A stretch of 44,747 nt of DNA, from NCBI GenBank assembly GCA_046313915.1, contig JBKBXX010000009.1:1-44747 (forward strand), read 5' to 3'. The position numbers were made by a program, and so were the translations under genes. Numbering within the stretch: position 1 is the first letter of the stretch; each line of letters starts with the position of its first letter. Source of the stretch: CAKKQX01 sp046313915 (GTDB taxonomy: Bacteria; Pseudomonadota; Gammaproteobacteria; Burkholderiales; SG8-41). Positions 15,735-23,454 of the stretch are shown piece after piece. The notes beneath the pieces are model-generated. The model worked only from the letters and a program-made list of their open reading frames with translations, searched no databases and was not told the origin of the DNA.

Positions 15735-16724
15735 TCAGTCTCCCGCCTTGATGCCCAGCTCCTGCACGGTCTTGCGGTGGCGGGCGAGCTGGTCGGCGAT
15801 GAACTTCCCGAACTCCTCGGGCGAGTCGTGCGCCGGATCGACGCCCAGTTGCAGGAATTTCTGCGTGACGTCCTGCGAGCCGACGGCATCGGCCACGGCC
15901 TGGTTGAGCCTGGCGATGACGGTTTTCGGCGTTTTCGCCGGTACGAGCAGGCCGAACCAGCCGAAGGACTGGTAGGCGGGAATACCGGCTTCGGCCACGG
16001 TCGGGATGTCCGGCAGTGTCGGCGAGCGGCGGCTGCCGCCTACCGCCAGCGCCTTCAGCTTGCCCGCTTTCACCTGCGATACCATGCTCGCCATCGGCCC
16101 GAAATAGAACTGGGTTTCGCCCGCCATGGTGGCCGCGACCGATGGCCCGCCGCCTTTGTAGGGGATGTGTATCGTGTCCTTGTCGATGCCGGCGAGATAG
16201 ACGAACAGCGCGATGGCGTAGTGGCTGGTCGAGCCGCTGCCGCCTGAAGCATAGTTGAGGGTGCGGGGCTTTGATTTGGCGAGCGCGACGAGCTGCTGCA
16301 CGTTCGATGCCGGAAGCGAAGGATTCGCGACCAGCAGGTTCTGGGCGATTGCGAACAGCGATATGGGCGCGAAGTCCTTGACGGGATCATAGTTGAGCTT
16401 GCCGCGGAGCGCGGGCGAGAACGAGTGGGTGGAAACCGAGCCTGCGAGCAGCGTGTAGCCGTCGGGCGCGGCGCCGGCGGCGATTTCCGCGCCGAGCGTG
16501 CCGCCGGCGCCGCCGCGATTGTCGACCACCAGTTGCACGCCGAGCACTTCGGTGAGTTTGGCCGCGACGATGCGGCCGATGGTGTCGTTGGCGCCGCCCG
16601 GCGGATTGGGCGAGATCATCCGGATCGGACGCGACGGGTAGTTTTGTGCCGCAGCAGCCGTTGCCAGCGCGCACAGCGCGAGCGCCATGACCAGACTTCT
16701 GCCGCCGCTGAGACGCCGTTCCAT
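15735..16724 (-). CDS. Bug family (TctC-like) periplasmic solute receptor
   Basis: This is a tripartite tricarboxylate transporter receptor of 329 residues. After a cleavable signal peptide (LVMALALCALATAAAAQ) comes the family opening YPSRPIRMISPNPPGG. The conserved VVDNRGGAGGTLGAE, then PDGYTLLAGS, and later HIPYKGGGPSVAATMAGE are all present. It folds as a Venus flytrap and binds carboxylates. The ATG at 16724 has GGAGGAG upstream. It lies 42 bases after a Gfo/Idh/MocA dehydrogenase on the same strand and is probably cotranscribed, so the ligand may be the substrate of that enzyme. No TctA/TctB permease genes are nearby, which is usual for orphan Bug receptors. Confidence 0.93.
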   Translation of the reverse strand: MERRLSGGRSLVMALALCALATAAAAQNYPSRPIRMISPNPPGGANDTIGRIVAAKLTEVLGVQLVVDNRGGAGGTLGAEIAAGAAPDGYTLLAGSVSTHSFSPALRGKLNYDPVKDFAPISLFAIAQNLLVANPSLPASNVQQLVALAKSKPRTLNYASGGSGSTSHYAIALFVYLAGIDKDTIHIPYKGGGPSVAATMAGETQFYFGPMASMVSQVKAGKLKALAVGGSRRSPTLPDIPTVAEAGIPAYQSFGWFGLLVPAKTPKTVIARLNQAVADAVGSQDVTQKFLQLGVDPAHDSPEEFGKFIADQLARHRKTVQELGIKAGD

Positions 16725-16766
16725 TTTTCTCCTCCTATCGTGCCTGCAAGGCGATGCATCCTGTAT

Positions 16767-17849
16767 TCAGGTTTCCAGCGGCAGCCGCACCGCTTTCCCG
16801 CTGACCGCCGCGCGTTCGATGGCGAGGGTGGTTTCGAGATTGATGCGCGCCTGCTCCGGCGTGGTATGCACCGTCGGATTTCCGGTCACCAGATGGTCGA
16901 GCCAGGCCCGGGTCTCGTTGGCGAGCGGGCCCCAGAACTCGCCCACCGCCCAGTCGCCGGCGGTATTGCTGCCGAGAAACGCCATGTTGACGTTATGGTC
17001 CGGCACGTAGGCATGCGGAATGCCCTTGTCGGAATACAGCACGTGGTCCATGTGATCGTCGTCGATGATCATCGTGCCTTCGGTGCCGAGCAGTTCGACG
17101 CGGTCCGATTGCCCGAGCGTCGGGTATTTCGCCGGCAGCGCGTAGCTCACGCCGAAATTCACTACCGCGCCGTCGGCGAAAGTGACGATCGCCCAGGTGA
17201 CGTCGTGCGCGCCGTAGCCCGCTTCCTTGAATATGCCGTGCTGGCCGCGCGCCACGATTTCCACCGGCGGGTTGCCTTCCATGAACCAGCACATGAGATC
17301 GACGTAGTAAGTGAGCACGTCCAGCACCGGTGTCGCGTGCGGATCGCGCTTGAGGATCGAAAACGCCTGCGCCCGCGAGTTGTAGACGCGCGCGAGCCCG
17401 CCGATGACGCGCCCCAGCCGGCCATGGATCATCTGCTCCTTGGCGCGCAGGTAGCATTCCTTGAAACGGCGGCTGTAGCCGACGCGCAGGTTGCCGCCGG
17501 TCGCTTCGAGCGTGGCGAGGATGTCGTCGGCATCCTCGAGCGAGAGCGCGAGTGGTTTTTCGACCAGCACCGGCTTGCCCAGCTCCAGCGCGCGCTTGAC
17601 TGCTGCCGCGTGTTCGCCTTCGGGCGTGGAGACGAATACCGCATCGACTTCCGGTCGGCCGAGGACTTCGAAATTGTCTGCGGAATGGAAATCGGCGCCG
17701 GTCTGTTCGGCGAGCGCGCGAGCGCGCGCGGGATCGCGGTCGGAGACGGCGAGAAAACCGACTGCAGGATGTTTGGCCGCGAGCCGCGCGCGCAGCGTGC
17801 CGATTCTGCCCGAACCGATGACGGCGATGCCGAGTTCTTTTTTTGCCAT
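16767..17849 (-). CDS. Gfo/Idh/MocA family oxidoreductase
   Basis: This is an NAD(P)-dependent dehydrogenase of 360 residues. The N-terminal Rossmann fold shows IAVIGSGRIGTLRARLAAKH, and the active-site motif is LVEKPLALSLEDADD at about residues 95-109. The C-terminal alpha/beta domain begins around 125 (RVGYSRRFKECYLRAKEQM) and carries YYVDLMCWFMEGNPPVEIVA. Members act on inositol and other sugars or polyols. The nearest annotated relatives are inositol 2-dehydrogenases, but the substrate cannot be fixed. GGAGG precedes the ATG at 17849. It heads a two-gene unit with the Bug receptor, and a tandem 40-bp repeat lies about 90 bases upstream. Confidence 0.9.
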   Translation of the reverse strand: MAKKELGIAVIGSGRIGTLRARLAAKHPAVGFLAVSDRDPARARALAEQTGADFHSADNFEVLGRPEVDAVFVSTPEGEHAAAVKRALELGKPVLVEKPLALSLEDADDILATLEATGGNLRVGYSRRFKECYLRAKEQMIHGRLGRVIGGLARVYNSRAQAFSILKRDPHATPVLDVLTYYVDLMCWFMEGNPPVEIVARGQHGIFKEAGYGAHDVTWAIVTFADGAVVNFGVSYALPAKYPTLGQSDRVELLGTEGTMIIDDDHMDHVLYSDKGIPHAYVPDHNVNMAFLGSNTAGDWAVGEFWGPLANETRAWLDHLVTGNPTVHTTPEQARINLETTLAIERAAVSGKAVRLPLET

Positions 17850-17940
17850 TCAGCCAATCCTCCGGGAATGAGCGATAGTAACAAATCCCGGTGAGGAGTG
17901 AAGGGCGAGGGGTGGAACGGGAGGATGAAGCGTTGGTCGG

Positions 17941-18020
17941 GTCGGGAAATCGGGGTCGCGTCTTGTATTATGACATTTTGCGCGGGAAATCGGGGTCGCG
18001 TCTTGTATTATGACATTTTG
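17941..18020. repeat. Two tandem copies of a 40-bp sequence
   Basis: Units 17941-17980 and 17981-18020 differ only at their first two bases. Each contains TTGTATTATGACA, in which TGT and ACA are symmetric half sites around ATTATG. The pair lies 91-171 bases upstream of the Gfo start codon at 17849, so it may be a duplicated regulator site or a REP-like element. Confidence 0.85.
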
Positions 18021-18073
18021 AACCGTGTTCCTCGTCCGAAGATGGTGAGAGTGTGGTGGCAGAAAATTCCAGC

Positions 18074-18115
18074 CCCGGATTCCGCCTGTGGCTGCATCCG
18101 GGCTACGCTCGCTGT
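18074..18115. repeat. REP-like 42-bp repeat, copy 1
   Basis: CCCGGAT and ATCCGGG form the stem of a short imperfect palindrome. The same 42 bases recur at 19537-19578 in the same orientation with one mismatch. Similar CCCGGAT...ATCCGGGCTACG sequences are widespread REP-type repeats in proteobacterial genomes. Confidence 0.8.
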
Positions 18116-18143
18116 TACTGGCGTGAAGCGGCAAGTATCCGAC

Positions 18144-19208
18144 CTAGATTCGCGCTGCTACGGCATCGCCCATTTCGCTCGTCGATGCCTTGCCGCCGAG
18201 ATCGCCGGTCAGGACTTTGCCCTCCCTGATCACGGATTCCATTGCGCGTTCCATCAGCGCGGCTGCTTCGACGGCTTTCGGCTCGTTGTGCTTGTGACCG
18301 AGCCAGGCGTACAGCATCTGCCCGGACATGATCATCGCGTACGGGTTTGCAATGCCTTTGCCGGCGATGTCGGGCGCCGAGCCGTGGGTCGCCTGGGCCA
18401 TGGCGCGCTGGGGGCCGGCTGAAAGGCCTGGAGCAAGACCCAGCCCGCCTACCAGACCCGCAGCCACATCTGACAGGATGTCGCCGAAGGTGTTGGTCGT
18501 GACGACGACATCGAACTGCTGCGGCTTCATGACGAGCTTCATGCCGAACGTGTCGACCAGCACTTCGTCATAGGTGATGTCGGGATACTCCCTGGCGAGC
18601 GCGCGGCACTCCTCGGCAAACATCCCGCAGGCGAGCTTGAACACGGTGTCCTTGTGCACCGATGTCACCTTCCTGCGCGGACGCGTGCGCGCGAGCTCGA
18701 ACGCCGCGCGCGCCACCTTGCGCGAGCCCTCGCGTGTAATCACACGGATCCCGATGGTCATGTCCGGCGACGGCCTGAATTCGCCGTTGCCCATGAACAC
18801 GTTGCGGTCGGGCGGGAAGCCTTCGTTGTTTTCGCGCACGATGACGAGATCGACGTCCTTGTAGAGCGAGGGCAGGCCGGGGTAGGACTTCGCCGGGCGG
18901 ATATTGGCGAAGAGGTCGTAGTGCTTGCGCAGGATCGGATGCGGGTTGATCGCATTGGGCCTGCCTTTCGGATAGGCCTGGTGGCCGATCGGCCCGAGCA
19001 CCCAGCCGTCGAGCGTGTCGAGCTTCTCCAGCGTTCCCGGCGGCATGGTGTAGCCGAGCTCGTCGTAGGCTTTCTTGCCGATGGGCACATCGTGCCATTG
19101 CACGGACAGCCCGGTCTTCTTCGCCGCCGCGCGCATCACCTTGATGGTTTCGGGAACGACCTCGAGGCCAATGTCGTCGCCCAGCAGAATTCCGATTTGC
19201 AGTGTCAT
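18144..19208 (-). CDS. Isocitrate/isopropylmalate dehydrogenase family protein (tartrate dehydrogenase-like)
   Basis: This is a beta-decarboxylating dehydrogenase of 354 residues, acting on a 2-hydroxy-dicarboxylate such as D-malate, tartrate or isopropylmalate with NAD. The N-terminus IGILLGDDIGLEVVPETIKV is an unusual form of the family GDGIGPEV motif. The substrate region has LYKDVDLVIVRENNEGF, the catalytic lysine is in SVHKDTVFK, and the metal-binding signature is NTFGDILSDVAAGLVGG. HGSAPDIAGKGIANP binds the cofactor. The ATG at 19208 has AAAGGATC upstream; an in-frame TTG-type start at 19241 would run into the adjacent mobile element. No leuC/leuD is nearby, arguing against leucine synthesis. 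The gene is flanked by two copies of a 42-bp repeat. Confidence 0.88.
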   Translation of the reverse strand: MTLQIGILLGDDIGLEVVPETIKVMRAAAKKTGLSVQWHDVPIGKKAYDELGYTMPPGTLEKLDTLDGWVLGPIGHQAYPKGRPNAINPHPILRKHYDLFANIRPAKSYPGLPSLYKDVDLVIVRENNEGFPPDRNVFMGNGEFRPSPDMTIGIRVITREGSRKVARAAFELARTRPRRKVTSVHKDTVFKLACGMFAEECRALAREYPDITYDEVLVDTFGMKLVMKPQQFDVVVTTNTFGDILSDVAAGLVGGLGLAPGLSAGPQRAMAQATHGSAPDIAGKGIANPYAMIMSGQMLYAWLGHKHNEPKAVEAAALMERAMESVIREGKVLTGDLGGKASTSEMGDAVAARI

Positions 19209-19227
19209 GAACGATCCTTTCATTCTT

Positions 19228-19495
19228 AGAGCTCGTAACATAATGAAACGCGTGTGCGTTACGTGCGAAAATCGGCGATAACGCGAAGGACGATGCAGGC
19301 CATATCGCGAATATGGACAAGTCGGCCGACAAAGTTAGCGCCGATTTTAGCCGTAACCCTTCGGGCTGGCACGAATTTTGGCTCATGATTTTGTCGCTCC
19401 CCTTGCCAATATTCGCGATATTGGTTGCGGTGAGCTTCGCGTCCTGAGCCAGAATCGTGACAGCGCAGCACGTGTTTCATGATGTTACGGGCTCT
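19228..19495. mobile_element. MITE-like element with 27-bp terminal inverted repeats
   Basis: The ends 19228-19254 and 19469-19495 are inverted repeats matching at 24 of 27 positions (AGAGCTCGTAACATAATG against AGAGCCCGTAACATCATG). Inside are nested hairpins: 19268-19277 with 19339-19348 (AAAATCGGCG), 19300-19316, the palindrome GTCGGCCGAC at 19321, and 19406-19424. There is no transposase frame. The length is about 268 bp. A clear target duplication is not visible. It sits 20 bases upstream of the dehydrogenase start codon, just outside its ribosome binding site. Confidence 0.8.
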
Positions 19496-19536
19496 TGATT
19501 TTCCGATGCCGTGGCATCGATTGTCCCGTCAGCAGT

Positions 19537-19578
19537 CCCGGATTCCGCCTGTGGCTGCATCCGGGCTACGCGCGCTGT
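19537..19578. repeat. REP-like 42-bp repeat, copy 2
   Basis: Identical to 18074-18115 at 41 of 42 positions and in the same orientation. It lies just downstream of the M23 peptidase stop codon on the minus strand. With copy 1 it brackets the dehydrogenase gene and the MITE-like element. Confidence 0.8.
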
Positions 19579-19601
19579 AAACGTATTTCGGACTCAGGAC
19601 A

Positions 19602-21023
19602 CTAGCGGCGCTTCTTGCGTATTGCCTTGCGGGGTGCCTGCGGCTCCCGCGCCTTGGCGATCTCTGCGCTGCCGCGGCCGTCCAGCTTGGGCTGGATGTT
19701 GTCGTCGATCCACTTCCTGTCCCACCACTCGACCGGCAGGACCGCGACGCCGTTCAGGTAAACGCCGTAGTGGAGGTGGTCGCCAGCCGCGAGGCCGGTC
19801 TCGCCGGTCTTGCCGATGATCGCAAGCGCCTTCACCGTATCGCCCACCTTGACGTCGATCGAGCTGAGGTGTCCGTAGAGCGTGAACAGCCCCAGGCCGT
19901 GGTCGAGGATCACGGTGTTGCCGTAGATGCCGAGCGGGCCGGTGAAGGCCACCGTGCCACTGTTGGCGGCCTCAACGGGATACTGTCTGGTGACGGACAG
20001 ATCGTAGCCGAGGTGGTACGCGTGATCGATGATTTCGCCGTTGTAGCGGTAGCTCCGGGCATCAGCGAAGTTGGCTTCGACCTTGGAGTTGGAGAGCTGG
20101 CGGAACGCGCCACTCCAGAGCATCGACGGCGTCTTCTGCTTCGTGATTTCGGCGATCTTGTCTTCGTTTTCTTTCCTCAACTCCTTGTTGACTCTGACGA
20201 AGATCTCCTTGGCGCTTGCCTGGCGCGCGCTCACGTCGGCGAGCAGGGGCGCGACCTTGTTCTGGATGAAGCCGTCGGAGATGTCGAGGGTGCTCTTCCG
20301 GTAATTGACGTTCTTCAGCACGTAGTCGAGCCGCATTTCTGCGGTGTTGCCCGCCATGTCGGTGGCGACCAGCACCGGCCGGGCATCGGCCGGCACGTTG
20401 TAGGCATGGGCAAAAAACGCCACGATGTGATCCGGCTGGGCCTTGATCTGCCCCGGGTAGCCGGGGAAAAAGTAATCGCCGATCTTGACGCCGCTCGTTG
20501 CCGTGTCAGCCGCCGTCTTGTAGACGATCATGCCGACGCCGCCGAAATTCACATAGCGATCGTCCGCCACGAGACTGATCGTCGGCGGCGTGATGTCGAT
20601 GGTGAAATTCTTCTGGACGACGGTCTCGTTGCCGCCGAAGAAGCGCCACCACGAAGCGTCCCGCGCGGTGACGCGCAGGACGGCCGGGCCTTCCTTGACG
20701 CCCTTCAGTTTCGAGAGCGCGACCGCGATCTTGTGCTCGCCCGCCGGCCGCGCGAACTGCTCGGCGGCCACCGTCTGCTCGGTGCCTGCCGAGGAGAGCG
20801 TTGCGGTCACCAGTTTGAGTCCGGCTCCCCGGTCGCTTACGACGATCTCGATGGGCGCCAGACCGAGCACGGCCGTATCCGGCGCCAACCGGATCTGCGG
20901 CGCGTCGCGTTCGAAGCGCGGCCACAAGTACCGCGCTCCGGCGAGGAGCACGAGGAGCGCGATGGAAAGAAGGAGAAGTGTCCGATGGCGTCTGGCTGGC
21001 GTGCCGGATTCAAGATTGCTCAT
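19602..21023 (-). CDS. M23 family (LytM-type) peptidoglycan endopeptidase
   Basis: This is a 473-residue cell-wall hydrolase or regulator anchored by one N-terminal helix (TLLLLSIALLVLLAGARYLW). A long beta-rich periplasmic region follows. The LytM domain occupies about residues 325-440: the first zinc ligands lie in HAYHLGYDLS (about 330) and the last in AAGDHLHYGVYLNG (about 413), so both H-x3-D and H-x-H motifs are present and the enzyme is probably active. The C-terminus is basic (PQAPRKAIRKKRR). Probable role: cutting peptide crosslinks in the periplasm. Nothing nearby suggests a specific partner. The ATG at 21023 has a weak ribosome binding site. Confidence 0.92.
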   Translation of the reverse strand: MSNLESGTPARRHRTLLLLSIALLVLLAGARYLWPRFERDAPQIRLAPDTAVLGLAPIEIVVSDRGAGLKLVTATLSSAGTEQTVAAEQFARPAGEHKIAVALSKLKGVKEGPAVLRVTARDASWWRFFGGNETVVQKNFTIDITPPTISLVADDRYVNFGGVGMIVYKTAADTATSGVKIGDYFFPGYPGQIKAQPDHIVAFFAHAYNVPADARPVLVATDMAGNTAEMRLDYVLKNVNYRKSTLDISDGFIQNKVAPLLADVSARQASAKEIFVRVNKELRKENEDKIAEITKQKTPSMLWSGAFRQLSNSKVEANFADARSYRYNGEIIDHAYHLGYDLSVTRQYPVEAANSGTVAFTGPLGIYGNTVILDHGLGLFTLYGHLSSIDVKVGDTVKALAIIGKTGETGLAAGDHLHYGVYLNGVAVLPVEWWDRKWIDDNIQPKLDGRGSAEIAKAREPQAPRKAIRKKRR

Positions 21024-21194
21024 CTCGTGTGATGTCTGATTGGGGGGAAAACCGAATGATACCCGGGAAAGACCGCATTTTCTTCACGAGGTTGGCCGCC
21101 TCGGTGGAACGAAAGGCTGTCCCTGCTTTACGCCGCGCCGGCGACGCTGACGCTGGCGGGCGGTACGCGCTTATACCGAACACCCCATCGGTGA

Positions 21195-22172
21195 TCAGTA
21201 GGCGCGATTCTCCGGCGCTCCGCCCCTCAGCACGCGCTCGACGTTGGCCCACGAAGCGCGGAACAGGAAAGCCGCCGACTGGCGCATGACGCCGGCGATG
21301 TGCGGCGTCAGCAACAGGCGCCGCGCGGCGTCGCCTTTCGCATGAAACAGCGGGTTGTCGGCTGTCGGCGGCTCGACCGAATAGACGTCGATCGCGGCGC
21401 CGCCCAGATGGCCCGCTTCCAGATGTTTGACGAGCGCGGCTTCGTCGACGATGCCGCCGCGCGCGGCGTTGATGAGGATCGCCCCTTCCTTCATCGCGGC
21501 GAGTTGTTCGTCGCCGATCAGGCCGCGTGTCGCGGGAAGCAGCGGCACGTGCAGCGTGACCACGTCGGATGTGCGCAGCAGCTCATTTAGCGACAGCGAT
21601 TGCGCGCCGATCGCCGCTGCGGCTTCGACATCGCGCGGCGCGGGATCGAAATAGGCGAGGCGCGCGCCCATGCGGTGGAAGGCCTGCGCCACCGCCAGGC
21701 CGATCACGCCGAGGCCGACCACGCCGACCGTGAGCCCGTCGAGCCCCGCGAGGTTGTCGGCGAGCATGCGCTTGCGGAAAGCATCGTAATGGCCGGCCTT
21801 GAGCTCGGCATCGGCCCAGGCGAAGCGCCGCAGTAGGGTGGAAGCGCAGGTGACGGCGTATTCGGCGACCGCGCTGTTGCTGCCGCCGGGCACGTTGGCG
21901 ACCGCGATGCCGAGTTTCTTGAGCGCAGCTTCGTCGAGGCGATCGAGTCCGGCGCCGGTGATTTGCACCAGCCTGACCGCGCTGCCTTCGAACAGCGAGG
22001 CCGGAATTTTCGGGCCGACCGCGGGAATCACCATGGCGCGCGCCTCTCTCATGAGCTGCGGCAGCCCGGGGTCATCGGGCGCGCGGTAGGTGACGGAAAA
22101 GGTTGTCGGCGGCAGCGCGTCGACACGCTGGAAGTCGGCCTCGGGCCGCAGAACGATGACGTCGTATGACAT
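21195..22172 (-). CDS. D-isomer 2-hydroxyacid dehydrogenase family protein
   Basis: This is an NAD-binding dehydrogenase of 325 residues. The cofactor motif is VGVVGLGVIGLAVAQAFHRM, and the catalytic residues fall in NAARGGIVDEAALVKHLEAG, in AIDVYSVEPP, and in LTPHIAGVM. It is only distantly similar to the family member at 7179. The start codon at 22172 lies directly beside a heptamer repeat, and no Shine-Dalgarno sequence is visible before it. It is the last gene of the minus-strand run that begins at 24537, and its product may act on a hydroxyacid released by the creatininase-family hydrolase. Substrate unknown. Confidence 0.88.
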   Translation of the reverse strand: MSYDVIVLRPEADFQRVDALPPTTFSVTYRAPDDPGLPQLMREARAMVIPAVGPKIPASLFEGSAVRLVQITGAGLDRLDEAALKKLGIAVANVPGGSNSAVAEYAVTCASTLLRRFAWADAELKAGHYDAFRKRMLADNLAGLDGLTVGVVGLGVIGLAVAQAFHRMGARLAYFDPAPRDVEAAAAIGAQSLSLNELLRTSDVVTLHVPLLPATRGLIGDEQLAAMKEGAILINAARGGIVDEAALVKHLEAGHLGGAAIDVYSVEPPTADNPLFHAKGDAARRLLLTPHIAGVMRQSAAFLFRASWANVERVLRGGAPENRAY

Positions 22173-22176
22173 TATT

Positions 22177-22267
22177 CGTAAATGGTGAATGGTGAATGGT
22201 GAATCGTAAACGGCAGCAATTGTAGACGGGTTTTCCCCATTTACGATTTACCATTCACGATTTACCG
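22177..22267. repeat. Heptamer-array inverted repeat, copy 3
   Basis: The left arm has GGTGAAT three times in a row followed by CGTAAAC (22182-22212). The right arm is the reverse complement of units such as GGTAAAT and CGTGAAT (22236-22267). The TAA stop of the cupin gene (22262-22264, minus strand) lies inside the right arm. The array occupies the entire gap between the cupin and dehydrogenase genes. Confidence 0.85.
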
Positions 22268-22630
22268 CTCCTGAGTGCGTTTCGAAATGTCTGCCACCGG
22301 GAAAAAGCACAACAGCAGCAGCGGTTCGGTGCCGGTGTTGCGGGTGACGTGTTTTTCGCCCGGCGGGATGAGGAGGGCGTCGCCGGCTTTCAGCGGATAT
22401 TTTCCGCTGTCGGCTTCGGTGCAGCCTTCGCCCGCCATCACGAATATGCATTCCTCGAAACCCTGATGAAAATGCGGGCCGCGTGGCGTTTCGCCAGGCC
22501 GGGGCACCGGAATTTCCACCAGCCGCAGCGTGATCGCGTGCGAGCCTTTTTCGCCGGAGACGATTTCCAGCGATTTGCGGCCCGGCAGCCCCATGTTTTT
22601 CGCTTCGGCCTGGGTCAGTACCTTCGCCAT
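22262..22630 (-). CDS. Cupin domain protein
   Basis: This is a single-domain cupin of 122 residues. The first cupin motif is GPHFHQGFEECIFVMAGEG (two His and a Glu), the second is PPGEKHVTRNTG with the third His, so a metal site is likely. Stand-alone cupins in catabolic operons often act as isomerases, decarboxylases or dioxygenases. Its start is adjacent to the stop of the creatininase-family gene (TGACATG), which indicates one operon. The stop codon is donated by a repeat, so the original C-terminus may have been slightly different. Confidence 0.85.
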   Translation of the reverse strand: MAKVLTQAEAKNMGLPGRKSLEIVSGEKGSHAITLRLVEIPVPRPGETPRGPHFHQGFEECIFVMAGEGCTEADSGKYPLKAGDALLIPPGEKHVTRNTGTEPLLLLCFFPVADISKRTQER

Positions 22631-22631
22631 G

Positions 22632-23441
22632 TCAGCCCGCCACTTTCAGATGCTTGATTTCGGCGGTGCCGCCCTGCGCCTCGTCGAGCAGCTGGAAAAT
22701 TTCGCTGCATTCCCTGGCGATGGCGCCGGCGATGTCGTTCAGCATCTTGAGGCCCTTGTCCACCGTCGCGTGCTCGGGTGCGCCGTACCATCCGGTCGGC
22801 GCGATGGTCTTGATGTCGCGCAGCACCGGCTGGTAGCTCCTGGTGCGGCGCAACCGGTCCCATTTGCGGCCATGGTTATGATCCGAAGAGTAATCGATGC
22901 GGTCGAGGTGCACCAGTTGCGGCTGGTAGGCGAGCACCGCCAGCGCCTCGATTTCGCCGCCGTGGGTGAGCCCGCCGCAGTCATGGCCGTAGAGCTCGGC
23001 CGCGACATAGCACGCCTGCACCACGATCACGTCCATGCCGACTTCGCGGTGCAGTCTTTCGGAGGCGATGGCGAGCGAAGGAATGTTGCCTTCGTGCCAG
23101 TTGAGGATCAGCAGGCGTTTTGCGCCGTGCTTCGCGGTCGATTCGCAGGTCTCGACCACCACGCGCTGGTAGGTGTCGGGCGTGAGCGTGATCGTGCCTT
23201 CGAAAGGCATGTGCATCGGGGTTACGCCCAGCGGCCCGCCCGGCAGCACCAGACCATCCATGCGCTCGGCCACGGCGTGGCCGATCACGTTGGCGGCGTA
23301 AATATCCGTGCCGGTCGGCAGATGCGGGCCGTGCTGCTCGACGCTGCCTGCGGGCAGGATCACCAGCGGGTTCTTCTTGAACTGCGCGGCGATCTCGGGC
23401 TGCGTGAGATCGATGAAATAGCGGCTCGGCAGTTTCGACAT
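22632..23441 (-). CDS. Creatininase family amidohydrolase
   Basis: This is a metal-dependent hydrolase of 269 residues in the creatininase/mycofactocin MftE superfamily. The binuclear metal motif is intact: VEQHGPHLPTGTD at the N-terminus (Glu, His, Asp), LILNWHEGN (a variant of the usual NGHGGN), and THGGEIEA (Glu). The exchange of G-H-G-G for W-H-E-G is uncommon and may reflect substrate. Members open lactams or cyclic amides. GGAGA lies before the ATG at 23441. It sits between the Gfo-type dehydrogenase upstream and the cupin downstream. Confidence 0.88.
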   Translation of the reverse strand: MSKLPSRYFIDLTQPEIAAQFKKNPLVILPAGSVEQHGPHLPTGTDIYAANVIGHAVAERMDGLVLPGGPLGVTPMHMPFEGTITLTPDTYQRVVVETCESTAKHGAKRLLILNWHEGNIPSLAIASERLHREVGMDVIVVQACYVAAELYGHDCGGLTHGGEIEALAVLAYQPQLVHLDRIDYSSDHNHGRKWDRLRRTRSYQPVLRDIKTIAPTGWYGAPEHATVDKGLKMLNDIAGAIARECSEIFQLLDEAQGGTAEIKHLKVAG

Positions 23442-23454
23442 GGGAGTCTCCGTT

